Below, piece after piece: positions 44,401 through 52,377 of a stretch of 64,000 nucleotides of DNA (its first letter is position 1; each line of letters opens with the position of its first letter). The position numbers and the translations under genes are program-made. Under the pieces are notes generated by a model, which was not told where the DNA came from, did not search any database, and saw nothing but the letters and a program-made list of their open reading frames with translations. The stretch comes from Paraburkholderia unamae (GTDB taxonomy: Bacteria > Pseudomonadota > Gammaproteobacteria > Burkholderiales > Burkholderiaceae), in assembly GCF_003268775.1 (NCBI RefSeq), contig NZ_QLSU01000009.1, positions 124,001 through 188,000 of the forward strand, in the 5' to 3' direction.

Positions 44401-45179
44401 AGTATCGTCTGCGCGAAATTCTCATGCAGGCGAGCCTGTTGCTTGCGCCGAGTGAATTCTTCAGGCGGCTCTACGCCGATAACGGGTTCGACGCAGCGAG
44501 GATCGTTGTGAACAAGAACGGCATCATGCCGCCGCGTAATCCTGCTGAGCGTGAGTCCACGCTTGGGCGGCCGTTGCGTATTGGCTATGTAGGCGGCGAA
44601 ACGCCAATCAAGGGCTCTCATCTCATCAAGACCGCGCTGCGCAGCCTCCCGCACAAGAACTACGAGCTCTATGTCGTGGACAATGTACTCAACCTCGGGC
44701 GGCAGTCCATTTTGCCTGGCGACTGGCGCGTGCCGGGCAAGTTGAAAATTGTGCCGGCGTACACGCAGGAAACGATCGACAGCTTTTTCAGCAACCTTGA
44801 TGTTCTGCTATTCCCGACGCAGTGGAAGGAGAGCTTTGGCCTTTCTGTGCGCGAGGCGCTGATCCGGGATGTCTGGGTAATAGCGACCGACGCGGGCGGT
44901 GTTGTGGAAGACATCGTGGCGGGCGAGAACGGCGACATCATCCCGCTCGAGGACGATGGTACTGAACTGGCCCGGGCCATCGGTGCATTGCTCGCCAATC
45001 CTGCGCGGCTCGACGGCTATCGCAATCAGTACACGGCACAAATCCGTGTTTTCGACGAGCAGGCGAAAGAGCTGGCGCACCTATTTTCGCGTGTCGCTGC
45101 CGAACACGTGGCGGCCCCGGCATCGGACGCAGCGGGTTCTGCGCGTGCGCAGGCGTCGCTCGCCGTTCGTCCGTCGTGA
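41493..45179 (+). CDS. Trimodular methyltransferase / coiled coil / double glycosyltransferase
   Basis: 1228-residue cytoplasmic protein. Residues about 60-230: class I methyltransferase-like domain (VVELGSDGGFSYMVW, YAVDPFGW, LLHIDG, VVLIHG). Residues about 260-355: predicted coiled coil ending in the motif SSTSWRVTAPMRG. Residues about 445-780: a GT4-like domain (LRVLIIAELSIPQCRKYRV, FWEVDDLIFD) without a clear EX7E. Residues about 805-1200: a second GT4 domain with LRIGYVGGETPIKG and EX7E at Glu1113/Glu1121 (KESFGLSVREAL). It probably elongates the polymer and may modify or measure it. The GTG at 41493 is used; a TTG at 41541 is an alternative. Position after wzt ties it to the exported glycan. 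Confidence 0.85.
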   Translation: MQSDRHPTRNFFTGVQLTTTPFRTSGPQAATAAGEALLTEASFRWPAHIVPSPRLEHAPFAFWLMDAMRARTVVELGSDGGFSYMVWCQAAEQAGALAHCYAVDPFGWASGDEVFAAVQRRNTQYYQAFSELVRAPFDEALPQFTDGFIDLLHIDGLRDAEQLRRDFDAWLPKLSCRGVVLIHGTNARDLHAGAAQVWSELAHSHPSFEFFHGGGLGVLAVGPDVPAGIQALFELSEEASVATRKAYARLGYAVALQCESDDTRTALQRKAQSLDDTQRALTSVDAQARASVAELEALKLALAKAVTHANLVDAELRMQQTRVDKLSEEIEEERESLVNADENLRRARDEVTALRSSTSWRVTAPMRGVMRSVPVSRRAVAKLKFLSAITRNSVRENGLTPTLRKSVVALRRRGLRGLLNASAGGGLLAQFDLDPGRPAADCLALRVLIIAELSIPQCRKYRVTQKQTMIQDLGIDCSVVSWTETEKCRSLLDSHSVVIFYRVPGYPAQLEVIEEAKRRGLPTFWEVDDLIFDAEKYSRNSNLTDLDPEILRGLLNGAILYRKAMLACDSGIASTAGLAEAMREAGVPDVLVIENALDEETVRIASRINALTQHEDDVVRIVYGSGTKTHDADFRVAAGAIKQVLRARPNVRLRIAGELNLPADYAEVEAQIERLPLSNYATYLKRLAECDISIAPLEQTIFNDAKSNIKYLEAAIVRLPSVCSPSSAFRTAIQDGVTGFLPANPGAWERALLALIDDAALRKEVADRAYEHVKQDYDPHTVGREQVAPLVKRFERTFAKTRVLGVNIYFAPRSFGGATIVAEEVARCLNRDAEVDYFMFTTLPTSDVPAYQLRRYESTAAGVFAMGLPNESDPSFGFDNPNSVDAFREALRALRPDIVHLHSIQGIGARIAEVCRAERVPFAVTLHDAWWICGRQFMITGENKYCGQRKIDLDVCSACVEDAGLNTYRQYRLREILMQASLLLAPSEFFRRLYADNGFDAARIVVNKNGIMPPRNPAERESTLGRPLRIGYVGGETPIKGSHLIKTALRSLPHKNYELYVVDNVLNLGRQSILPGDWRVPGKLKIVPAYTQETIDSFFSNLDVLLFPTQWKESFGLSVREALIRDVWVIATDAGGVVEDIVAGENGDIIPLEDDGTELARAIGALLANPARLDGYRNQYTAQIRVFDEQAKELAHLFSRVAAEHVAAPASDAAGSARAQASLAVRPS

Positions 45180-45254
45180 GCCGCCCGGTGTACGCTCTGG
45201 CGGCCCGGGACGCGCCGATGAGCGCGCTGTTGGCTCCTGTGAGGGGCTGCCATC

Positions 45255-47129
45255 GTGGCTAATCCGAGATCGTTGCAAACAGCGGTAGCGAAGCTAACGG
45301 ATACGTTCGCGCGCGTGGCAAGCAGGGCGATACGTGCCGGGGCGTCCGTTATCGAGGTCGCACGACGTGACGGCTGGCGCTACGCTCTCGACAAGAGCTT
45401 ACGCGTGGCGCGGCGCCACCGGCAATATCAGAAGTGGATCGGGCTATACGATGGCGAGCCGGATCCTACCGCGCTCGCGGTGTTGGGTGCCGAGGTTGCA
45501 AAGCTCGAACGTCGGCCACACTTTTCCTTGATCGTGCCGGTCTACAACACGCCGGCGCACCTCCTGCGTGCGATGATCGAGTCGGTGCTGCGGCAAGTCT
45601 ATCCCCATTGGGAACTTTGCATTGCCGATGATGCGTCGAGTGCCCCGCACGTCAAGGAGATACTGGACGAATACGCTGCGGTGGATTCCCGCATCCGTGT
45701 TGTGCATCGGGGAGCGAACGGACATATCAGCGAGGCCAGCAACAGCGCGCTCGAACTGGCCGGCGGTGAGTTTGTCGTCCTGCTCGATCATGACGACGTG
45801 CTGCCGGTACATGCCCTCGCCATGGTTGCGAAATACGTCGATGCCAACCCGGCAGGGCGTCTCTTCTACAGCGACGAAGACAAAATCTCGGACTCCGGGG
45901 TTCGCGGCACGCCGTATTTCAAGCCGGACTGGGATCCGGCGCTGATTGTCCAGCAAAACTACTTTTCACACCTGGGTGTCTTTGAAACCGGGCTCGTCCG
46001 CACAGTGGGAGGTTTCCGAAAAGGGCTCGAGGGCAGTCAGGACCATGACCTCGTGCTTCGATGCGTTGCCGTGGCCGGCGACGCCGCTGTCGTACACATT
46101 CCGCACGTGTTGTACCACTGGCGAATGACGGCCGGCAGCACTGCTACCGGCGCAGAGGAAAAGCCGTATGCGGCGCACGCAGCGGCGCGAGCCGTCAGGG
46201 ATCATATCGCGGCGAAGGGGCTGGACGCTGCGGTGCAAGGACCATCACGCGATTTTCCATTCGTACGTGTGGACTATGCTCTCCCTCGACCGGCTCCGGA
46301 GGTCCAGCTGATCGTTTGCGCATCGGGACCCGCGGAGAATGTCATCGTGCGCGTGTGCTCGCTTCTCGCGCGTACGGTGTATGCGTCTGTCCACGTCTCT
46401 GTTGTTGGAGCGCAAGATAGCGCCGCGGCGCTGAGTATGGCGCTGCCCTCGGAGCTTGCGTCACAGGTGACGTTTGTCGATGTGCTCGAAGGTGAAGAGC
46501 TGGTCGACACCATCGACCGGGTGGTAGGGGCGAGTCATCAACCGTATATCTGCTTGTGGCACGAGAGCGTTGAACCTGCCAGTCCGACCTGGCTCAGCGA
46601 CCTGTTAAGCCAGGCAACGCAAGAGGGAGTGGCAATGGCCGGGCCCAAGTTACTCGTGCCATCGGGGAAAATCTATGCAGCGGGCATCGTTGCAGGCCCT
46701 GAAAGCGTGCTGGTACGCGCGCATGCGGGCTTGCCTGGGCACGACCGGGGCTATTTCGGCTCGACCATGCTGGCACATAGCGTGTTTGCGTTGCCGTGCG
46801 TGTGCGCCGTGGTGAGGCGTGACGTGCTCGTGTCGGCCGGCGGCATGCGAGCGGTCGCGCGGAGTTCGGCGCATACGAATAGGTGTTCTGTCTTGCGTGT
46901 GCCGCAGGCGTTGGGGCGAGCGATTCTCGCGCCGGGTGTGCAGATGGTCGTTGATGCGGCGCAGGTGACTTGTTTCCTCGCCGATTGTCCAACTTTGGAA
47001 GGCGCGAGGGAATGCGATGGTGTGCCCGCGTTCGATCCGCACTACAACCGCAATCTGGCATTGAACGGGCGTATCGCGGAAGCATCATTCGATGTAGCGT
47101 TTCCGCCGCGCATCGAGCGCTTTGAATGA
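45255..47129 (+). CDS. Glycosyltransferase family 2 with degenerate second domain
   Basis: 624-residue protein. After about 90 residues of a basic helical lead comes a complete GT2 domain (about 93-330): FSLIVPVYNTPAHLLRAMIESVLRQ, CIADDAS, LLDHDDVLP, YSDEDKIS, SQDHDLVLR. The second half (about 350-600) keeps the outline of another GT2 fold (VQLIVCASG, MAGPKLLVPSGKIYAAGIV) but no DxD, as in many O-antigen GT2 proteins where it is structural. GTG 45255 has GAGGGG upstream. It is 75 bases after the large gene and probably ends the rml-wzm-wzt transcription unit. It is convergent to gtrA. Confidence 0.86.
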   Translation: MANPRSLQTAVAKLTDTFARVASRAIRAGASVIEVARRDGWRYALDKSLRVARRHRQYQKWIGLYDGEPDPTALAVLGAEVAKLERRPHFSLIVPVYNTPAHLLRAMIESVLRQVYPHWELCIADDASSAPHVKEILDEYAAVDSRIRVVHRGANGHISEASNSALELAGGEFVVLLDHDDVLPVHALAMVAKYVDANPAGRLFYSDEDKISDSGVRGTPYFKPDWDPALIVQQNYFSHLGVFETGLVRTVGGFRKGLEGSQDHDLVLRCVAVAGDAAVVHIPHVLYHWRMTAGSTATGAEEKPYAAHAAARAVRDHIAAKGLDAAVQGPSRDFPFVRVDYALPRPAPEVQLIVCASGPAENVIVRVCSLLARTVYASVHVSVVGAQDSAAALSMALPSELASQVTFVDVLEGEELVDTIDRVVGASHQPYICLWHESVEPASPTWLSDLLSQATQEGVAMAGPKLLVPSGKIYAAGIVAGPESVLVRAHAGLPGHDRGYFGSTMLAHSVFALPCVCAVVRRDVLVSAGGMRAVARSSAHTNRCSVLRVPQALGRAILAPGVQMVVDAAQVTCFLADCPTLEGARECDGVPAFDPHYNRNLALNGRIAEASFDVAFPPRIERFE

Positions 47130-47167
47130 AGCATCGACCGATGCGCGACAACGTTCGTCCGGCGACT

Positions 47168-47551
47168 TCAATGCCGGAACACCCACACCTTGGCGCTGAC
47201 GAAATTGATGAACATACCCGCTATGGAGCCTATGGCAACTGCGAGCAAAGGTGTCAATGCGCCTGATGGCAGGAATTTGATTGCCACCGCGTAGGCGCCA
47301 TAGTTGCAGACGCCGCCAAACGCCATTGCGAGCAGATATTCGTTCCATTCGCGCCATGCCGAGCGCGTCATATTACGGCGAAACGTGAAGCGTCGATTGA
47401 ACTGCCAGGTGACGAACACCGCGCAGAAAAAAGAGATGACTCGGCCCGCGTAAGGGCCGAGGCCGAGCTTGAGCGCCAGATATAGCACTCCGGCATCGAC
47501 GACGAAGCCCAGCCCCCCGGCAATGCCAAATCGCAGGATTTGTTGGCGCAT
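47168..47551 (-). CDS. gtrA: GtrA family membrane protein
   Basis: 127-residue protein with four membrane segments: LRFGIAGGLGFVVDAGVLYLAL, then ISFFCAVFVTWQFNRRFTF (the family N-R-F-T-F block), YLLAMAFGGVCNYGAYAV and AIGSIAGMFINFVSAKVWVF. GtrA proteins are proposed to flip undecaprenyl-phosphate sugars to the periplasm. It starts two bases after the stop of the GT2 gene, so the pair is cotranscribed. The in-frame extension to 47656 is inside that gene and rejected. Confidence 0.9.
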   Translation of the reverse strand: MRQQILRFGIAGGLGFVVDAGVLYLALKLGLGPYAGRVISFFCAVFVTWQFNRRFTFRRNMTRSAWREWNEYLLAMAFGGVCNYGAYAVAIKFLPSGALTPLLAVAIGSIAGMFINFVSAKVWVFRH

Positions 47552-47553
47552 CG

Positions 47554-48507
47554 TCAAACGAGTTTCTGCGCGCTCGAAACCAGGGGGACTGCGAGGTAGG
47601 CCATTCTCTTCGCCTCGTTGCGCCCGCGTGTGACGGTGTCGAGCACGATTCCGCAAGTCAGCAGGATCCCACCAAAAAGGGTCAAGCCGCTACAGAGGAT
47701 GGCAGTCGGGATGCGTGGCACGAGTCCGGTTTCGATATAGGTTTCGAAAAGCGGAATAGCGAGGCCGATCGCGAAAATCATGCAGATCAGAAAGCAACCG
47801 AAAAAGAAAGCAAAGGGCTTTTCGGTCTTGAACAGCTTGAGGATGGTCATGAGGATCCGCCATCCATCGCGATATGTGTTCAACTTGCTTTCTGAGCCCT
47901 CTGGTCGCGAATAGTACTGCGTGTCGATCTCGGCTACGGGCATTCGCATGCCCAGAGCATGGACGGCCAGTTCGGTTTCGATTTCGAAACCTGCCGAGTG
48001 CGCCGGAAAAGTCTTGGCATAGCGGCGCGAGAAAACCCGATAACCGGAGAGCATGTCCTTGAATGTTCGCCCGAAGATCGAAGCGGCGCATTGCGTGAGT
48101 AGCACGTTGCCGAAACGATGGCCGAGACGATAGGCAGCTTGCTCCTCGCTCAGACGCGCGCCCACGACCATGTCGAGTCCGTTTTCTATCAGACAATTAA
48201 TCAGCATGGGTGCCGCGGACGCATCATAAGTGGCGTCACCGTCCACCATCAAGTAGACGTCGGCGTCGACGTCGGCGAACATGCGCCGCACGACATTGCC
48301 CTTGCCTTGAAGCGGTACGGTTATGACGCGCGCACCCGCTGTGCGCGCGACATCAGCGGTACCGTCGGTCGAGTTGTTGTCGAACGCAATGATTTCAGCG
48401 GCAGGCAAATTTGCCCTAAAATCCCGAACCACGGTGGCGATCGTCGCCGCTTCGTTGTAGCACGGCACGACAACGGCAATTCTGACAGGTGCGCAAAGAT
48501 CGGGCAT
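47554..48507 (-). CDS. GtrB-like polyprenyl-phosphate glycosyltransferase
   Basis: 317-residue GT2 enzyme of the dolichyl-phosphate mannose synthase/GtrB type: IAVVVPCYNEAATIATVVRDF, AFDNNSTDGTADVA, LMVDGDATYDA (DxD), FKDMLSGYRVFSRRY, AGFEIETEL. Two C-terminal membrane segments (FAFFFGCFLICMIFAIGLAI and ILCSGLTLFGGILLTCG) anchor it. It should charge undecaprenyl phosphate with one hexose for GtrA to flip. A membrane glycosyltransferase is then needed in the periplasm; the divergent DUF2142 gene is a candidate. Confidence 0.9.
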   Translation of the reverse strand: MPDLCAPVRIAVVVPCYNEAATIATVVRDFRANLPAAEIIAFDNNSTDGTADVARTAGARVITVPLQGKGNVVRRMFADVDADVYLMVDGDATYDASAAPMLINCLIENGLDMVVGARLSEEQAAYRLGHRFGNVLLTQCAASIFGRTFKDMLSGYRVFSRRYAKTFPAHSAGFEIETELAVHALGMRMPVAEIDTQYYSRPEGSESKLNTYRDGWRILMTILKLFKTEKPFAFFFGCFLICMIFAIGLAIPLFETYIETGLVPRIPTAILCSGLTLFGGILLTCGIVLDTVTRGRNEAKRMAYLAVPLVSSAQKLV

Positions 48508-48812
48508 GGACTCTACAGGTCGCTAGAGGGGTGAGCGAGCGCTTGTCGCTCGATTAGCCGCGTATTGTAATACGGCAAAGCCCGGTTTCAGATGTCGCTT
48601 GCCTGCAACACCGCATCAACAAGCACGGGGGGCATGCTCCAGCGCAGGAGCCCTGCGCCGGGGCATGGGGCGGCATGTACAATGCACGCGGCACGCGCCA
48701 CGCCGCAAAGCAACGTTGGGGGGGCACGAGGCAGGTCCGCCTGGGTGCGATCTTCACTGCCACTTGTAGTCGTCGTGAGCACAAACAACATTAATAAAGG
48801 CCTCCACTGGAT
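48508..48812. promoter_or_regulatory. Divergent intergenic region gtrB-like / DUF2142
   Basis: 305 bases between divergent genes. It holds a perfect 14-base palindrome (48561-48574) near the gtrB side and GGCCTCC-containing leader sequence before the DUF2142 start. No consensus promoter pair is clear. Confidence 0.4.
48561..48574. promoter_or_regulatory. Perfect palindrome, candidate operator
   Basis: CGTATT-GT-AATACG, six-base arms around GT, 54 bases upstream of the gtrB-like start on the minus strand. It may be an operator; a chance palindrome is possible. Confidence 0.3.
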
Positions 48813-50231
48813 ATGTCGACACTGGGTCGTATAGCACGGTTCTTCGAAGTGAAGCGCTGGTGGTTGCTATATCTTTGCTATGCGTTGCCGATGGGGCTTT
48901 ATCTTTGCGTGGCCACTCCGCCATTCCAGACCCCGGACGCCGTCAATCATTTTTACCGCGCGCTACAGGTCGCCGATGGTCACGCCATTGGCGATCGCGT
49001 GGGTGTCGCATCCGGCGGTGCCATCGACCCTGGCGTGGTAGAACTCGCGCGTATCGTCGATCCGTTGAGGTTCCATGCAGAGGTGAAATACGACGAAGCG
49101 ATGCGCGCTTCGAGCGAGACGCTTCGCTGGACTGGCCGACAGGAAATGGCAGCATTTCCCAATACGGCTATTTATCCGGCGTACGCCTATTTGCCTCAGG
49201 CGCTCGCGATACGGCTGGGTAAAGGCATCGGTGTCAGTCTGGTGAGCACCTATCGTCTCGCATGCGTGCTCGATTTGTTCATCGGCATTGGGTTGATCTG
49301 CTGGGCACTCGTTCTTTGCCGTCGACTTGCGCCACTGATCTTCACGGTCGCGCTACTGCCGATGTCGATGGTGCTTCTGTCGTCTGTGAGCCAGGAAGCG
49401 TCGATGCTGCCCGCGTGTTTGATCGTAATCGCCTGGCTGGATCGCCGGCGTCACGATGGGCACTCCATTGGCTTACGCGAAGGCGCCGCAATTGCTGCCG
49501 CCCTGGTGTTCAGCATCTCGTGCAGGCCGCCCTATGCGGCACTGCTGCTGATTTTCTTTTTCGCCTCGTTGCGCTTTGCTTCGAGCCGGGAGCGTTATGG
49601 CGTCGTTTCGCGGATCGTGTGGTGCTTCGTGACGGCGGCAGTAGCGATAGGTGTTGTGGAACTATTCGCTCACACGACGTGGATGCCAGTGACGCCGCCA
49701 CGCTCTGTGAGCGGGCAACTTGAGTATCTTCTGCGTAGTCCCATTGACGTGGTGCATATCGGCATCAATACGATGCGGCAGAACGGGGCCTTTTATTACT
49801 ACAGCCTTGTGGGCGTTCTCGGCTGGCTCGACACCTGGCTGGGCCACGGGTACTACGTTGTGGCTGGTGTCGCAATTGGCCTCGCGTTCGTCTGCGTCGC
49901 CTCCCAGGACACACAACCGGCACCGCGTCAGGCAACCGATGCCGCACTCGCTTGCCTTATCCTGTTGTTGAGCGGGGCGATGATCTTCGGTTCGCTTTAT
50001 CTGAGCTGGACGCCGGTGGGACAGGGTGTGGTCGATGGCGTTCAGGGTCGCTACTTCCTTGGATTGCTCCCACTGGCTGGCTTGCTTGTTCCGGCGATCC
50101 GACGGCAATCGGGAAGGGGTTCCGAAGTTCGGGCACGGTCGGTGCAGATTGCTCACCTATTTGTTGCGGTCTTTCCGATATACTCAATTCTCGAAATCGT
50201 AAGAGTCATCAGTTTCCGCTTTTACGGATGA
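48813..50231 (+). CDS. DUF2142 membrane protein, probable periplasmic glycosyltransferase
   Basis: 472-residue polytopic protein with about ten to eleven membrane segments. The first loop contains TPPFQTPDAVNHFYRALQVADG, the DUF2142 hallmark, with Asp in the position typical of GT-C catalytic loops, followed by MAAFPNTAIYPAYAYLPQALAI. The C-terminal part has GRYFLGLLPLAGLLVPA. DUF2142 proteins are found in O-antigen loci and have a GT-C-like architecture. With gtrA and the gtrB-like gene divergent to it, this may be the third component that transfers the side sugar. Enzymatic role is inferred. Confidence 0.8.
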   Translation: MSTLGRIARFFEVKRWWLLYLCYALPMGLYLCVATPPFQTPDAVNHFYRALQVADGHAIGDRVGVASGGAIDPGVVELARIVDPLRFHAEVKYDEAMRASSETLRWTGRQEMAAFPNTAIYPAYAYLPQALAIRLGKGIGVSLVSTYRLACVLDLFIGIGLICWALVLCRRLAPLIFTVALLPMSMVLLSSVSQEASMLPACLIVIAWLDRRRHDGHSIGLREGAAIAAALVFSISCRPPYAALLLIFFFASLRFASSRERYGVVSRIVWCFVTAAVAIGVVELFAHTTWMPVTPPRSVSGQLEYLLRSPIDVVHIGINTMRQNGAFYYYSLVGVLGWLDTWLGHGYYVVAGVAIGLAFVCVASQDTQPAPRQATDAALACLILLLSGAMIFGSLYLSWTPVGQGVVDGVQGRYFLGLLPLAGLLVPAIRRQSGRGSEVRARSVQIAHLFVAVFPIYSILEIVRVISFRFYG

Positions 50232-50557
50232 ATTACAAGACGCATCCACAGATGTCAAATTTTCAAAAAGATCGGGGGTGTGGAATATTTCAGGCTGGAT
50301 TTTGGCATTGTTACCGATCGAACGATGCGTCTTGAGGTAATGTCGCATTTTTTGCCGATGCCGAGTCCTGCTTTGCGAACGATTCGAATCTCTTCGATGC
50401 CCTGAGCCGGACGTTCGTTTGGTCTGCGGTCCGCTTTGATGCAAGTTGCGTAACAAAGCGTAAACGCGGTTGTCCGCTGGTCGGTCCTTGAGCAAACTCG
50501 TACTCCTGCAAATAGCTCCGAGGGAGGCGGTTTGCCAACGCGTCAAAACTTTGTCAG
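50232..50557. other. Gap without a convincing gene
   Basis: 326 bases, lower in GC than flanking genes. A 128-codon minus-strand open frame covers it but is Ser/Arg/Thr rich, overlaps both neighbours and has no recognisable family. It presumably carries the promoter of the following glycosyltransferase. No terminator was found after the DUF2142 gene. Confidence 0.4.
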
Positions 50558-51397
50558 ATGATTGCATCAAACACTCAGCAGCCAGGAGTGGCCCTTTCGG
50601 TGTCCGTCGTCGCCTATCGACCGGACGTGCACCAACTCCTCAATACGCTTCAAAGCTTGCGTATTGCCGTCCTGGCGGGAAGGCAATCGCGGCAAGTCGA
50701 CGCCTCGCTGTATCTCGTCGACAACGGGGCCTTGCCAGATCTGACTTCGATCCTGCATGAGCTGGAGGGTGACGGCGTTACGTGCGTCACGATCTCGGGA
50801 CATGGAAACGTGGGTTATGGCAGAGGGCACAATCTGGCCATTGGGCGTACGACCGCGGACTACCATCTGGTGCTGAATCCCGACATCGACCTCGCCCCTG
50901 ATTCGTTGGCGCAAGCGTTGGAGTTTCTTGATAAGCACCCCAATGCGGGATTGCTTTCGCCGCAGATCGGCGACGATCAGCAGGACCTGCAATTCCTGTG
51001 TCGCCGGTATCCGACTGTGCTCGACCTCTTTCTTCGCGGGTTTGTGCCTGCCGGTTTCCAACGTCCGTTTTCCGAGCGGCTCGATCGCTACGAGATGCGC
51101 GACGTGATCAACAAATCCGAAGTCGTATGGGACCCCCCTTTGGTGAGCGGTTGCTTTATGCTGTTTCGCACAGAAGTCCTCAAGCGCATCGGGGGATTTG
51201 ACCCGCGTTATTTTCTGTACTTTGAGGACTACGATCTCAGCATTCGTACGCGCGATGTTGCGCGCATTGCCTACATGCCCGCTGTGCGAGTCTTGCATCA
51301 CGGCGGGGGAGCCGCGCGCAAGGGCTGGCCGCACATTCGGATGTTTGTGACTTCCGCCGTCAAGTTCTTCAACCGTTTCGGCTGGAAATGGCTATGA
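50558..51397 (+). CDS. Glycosyltransferase family 2 (WbbL-like)
   Basis: 279-residue GT-A enzyme: LSVSVVAYRPDVHQLLNTL, YLVDNGA, GHGNVGYGRGHNLAIGRT, HLVLNPDIDLAPD (the NPD block of rhamnosyltransferase-like GT2), VSGCFMLFRTEVLKRIGGFD and YFEDYDLSIRT. Donor is possibly dTDP-L-rhamnose given the rml genes, by inference. It overlaps the next gene by ten bases, so it is the first gene of a four-gene unit with the wbpV-, wbpL- and wbpM-like genes. Confidence 0.9.
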   Translation: MIASNTQQPGVALSVSVVAYRPDVHQLLNTLQSLRIAVLAGRQSRQVDASLYLVDNGALPDLTSILHELEGDGVTCVTISGHGNVGYGRGHNLAIGRTTADYHLVLNPDIDLAPDSLAQALEFLDKHPNAGLLSPQIGDDQQDLQFLCRRYPTVLDLFLRGFVPAGFQRPFSERLDRYEMRDVINKSEVVWDPPLVSGCFMLFRTEVLKRIGGFDPRYFLYFEDYDLSIRTRDVARIAYMPAVRVLHHGGGAARKGWPHIRMFVTSAVKFFNRFGWKWL

Positions 51398-52353
51398 CCC
51401 ATTTTCTCGTGACGGGCGCAAATGGTTTTGTTGGCAAGGCATTGTGTCGCTTGCTTCTCGAGCATGGGCACCAGGTGACGGGGCTCGTGCGACGGCCGGG
51501 CATGTGTGCCGAGGGTGTACATGAATGGGTTCACGATGCACCGGATTTTGATGGGCTGGCTTCAGTCTGGCCGGACACATTGCGGCCTGCCGTGGTGATT
51601 CACCTTGCGGCGCGTGTCCACGTCATGCGGGATACGGCTGTGGATCGCGATGCTGCATTTCGTGCGACGAATGTTGACGGCACGATGCGCGTGGCGCAAG
51701 CCGCTCGTCAGCGCGGTGTGAGTTCGTTCGTTTATTTGAGCAGCATCAAGGCGGTTGCTGAATCCGATGGGGGAAAGCCCTTGTCTGAAGAAACGCCACC
51801 AATGCCTGAAGATCCTTATGGCCGATCGAAACTTGAAGCTGAACGAGCGCTTGCGACTTTGCGCGATGCCGGAGCGTTCGACGTTGTAGTCGTACGGCCG
51901 CCGCTCGTGTACGGGCCGGGCGTCGGCGCAAATTTTCTGAGCCTCATCAACGTGGTCTGGCGGGGCGTCCCGCTTCCACTGGGTTCCGTTGCCGGTCGCC
52001 GTAGCCTTATCTATGTGGTGAATCTCGCGGATGCGTTGATGCAAGCAGGACTCGACAAGCGCGCGGCCAATCAGTGCTTCCACGTCGCGGACGCGGAGGA
52101 TTTGACCGTGCCTGAATTGCTGGTGCGTGTTGGAGAGCAGTTGGGGCGTTCGACGCGCCTGTTCAGCTTGCCAGACTGGCTGTTGCGTTTCGCGGCCAGA
52201 ATTACCGGGCGTTCGGAGCAGATCCGAAGGCTGACAGATGATTTGCGCGTCGATAGCACTTGCTTCCGGACGGTGCTCGGCTGGCGCCCTCCCTACTCGG
52301 TCGATGACGGACTGGCTGCCACCGCACGCTGGTATCTCACGACACATTCCTGA
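51388..52353 (+). CDS. NDP-sugar epimerase/reductase, WbpV-like
   Basis: 321-residue extended short-chain dehydrogenase: FLVTGANGFVGKALCRLLLEHG, VVIHLAARVHVM, YLSSIKAVAE (Ser) and YGRSKLEAE (YxxxK), then VVRPPLVYGPGVGANF. With WbpL- and WbpM-like genes directly downstream, the best match is a C4 reductase such as WbpV that turns UDP-4-keto-6-deoxy-GlcNAc into UDP-QuiNAc or UDP-FucNAc. The exact stereochemistry cannot be read. Its start overlaps the previous gene by ten bases. Confidence 0.86.
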   Translation: MAMTHFLVTGANGFVGKALCRLLLEHGHQVTGLVRRPGMCAEGVHEWVHDAPDFDGLASVWPDTLRPAVVIHLAARVHVMRDTAVDRDAAFRATNVDGTMRVAQAARQRGVSSFVYLSSIKAVAESDGGKPLSEETPPMPEDPYGRSKLEAERALATLRDAGAFDVVVVRPPLVYGPGVGANFLSLINVVWRGVPLPLGSVAGRRSLIYVVNLADALMQAGLDKRAANQCFHVADAEDLTVPELLVRVGEQLGRSTRLFSLPDWLLRFAARITGRSEQIRRLTDDLRVDSTCFRTVLGWRPPYSVDDGLAATARWYLTTHS

Positions 52354-52377
52354 CGCTGGATTGCTGAATTGAACAAC

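Noticed and set aside
50184..50570. 128-codon minus-strand open frame in the gap before the WbbL-like gene
   Set aside because: Overlaps both flanking genes, Ser/Arg rich, no similarity that I recognise.
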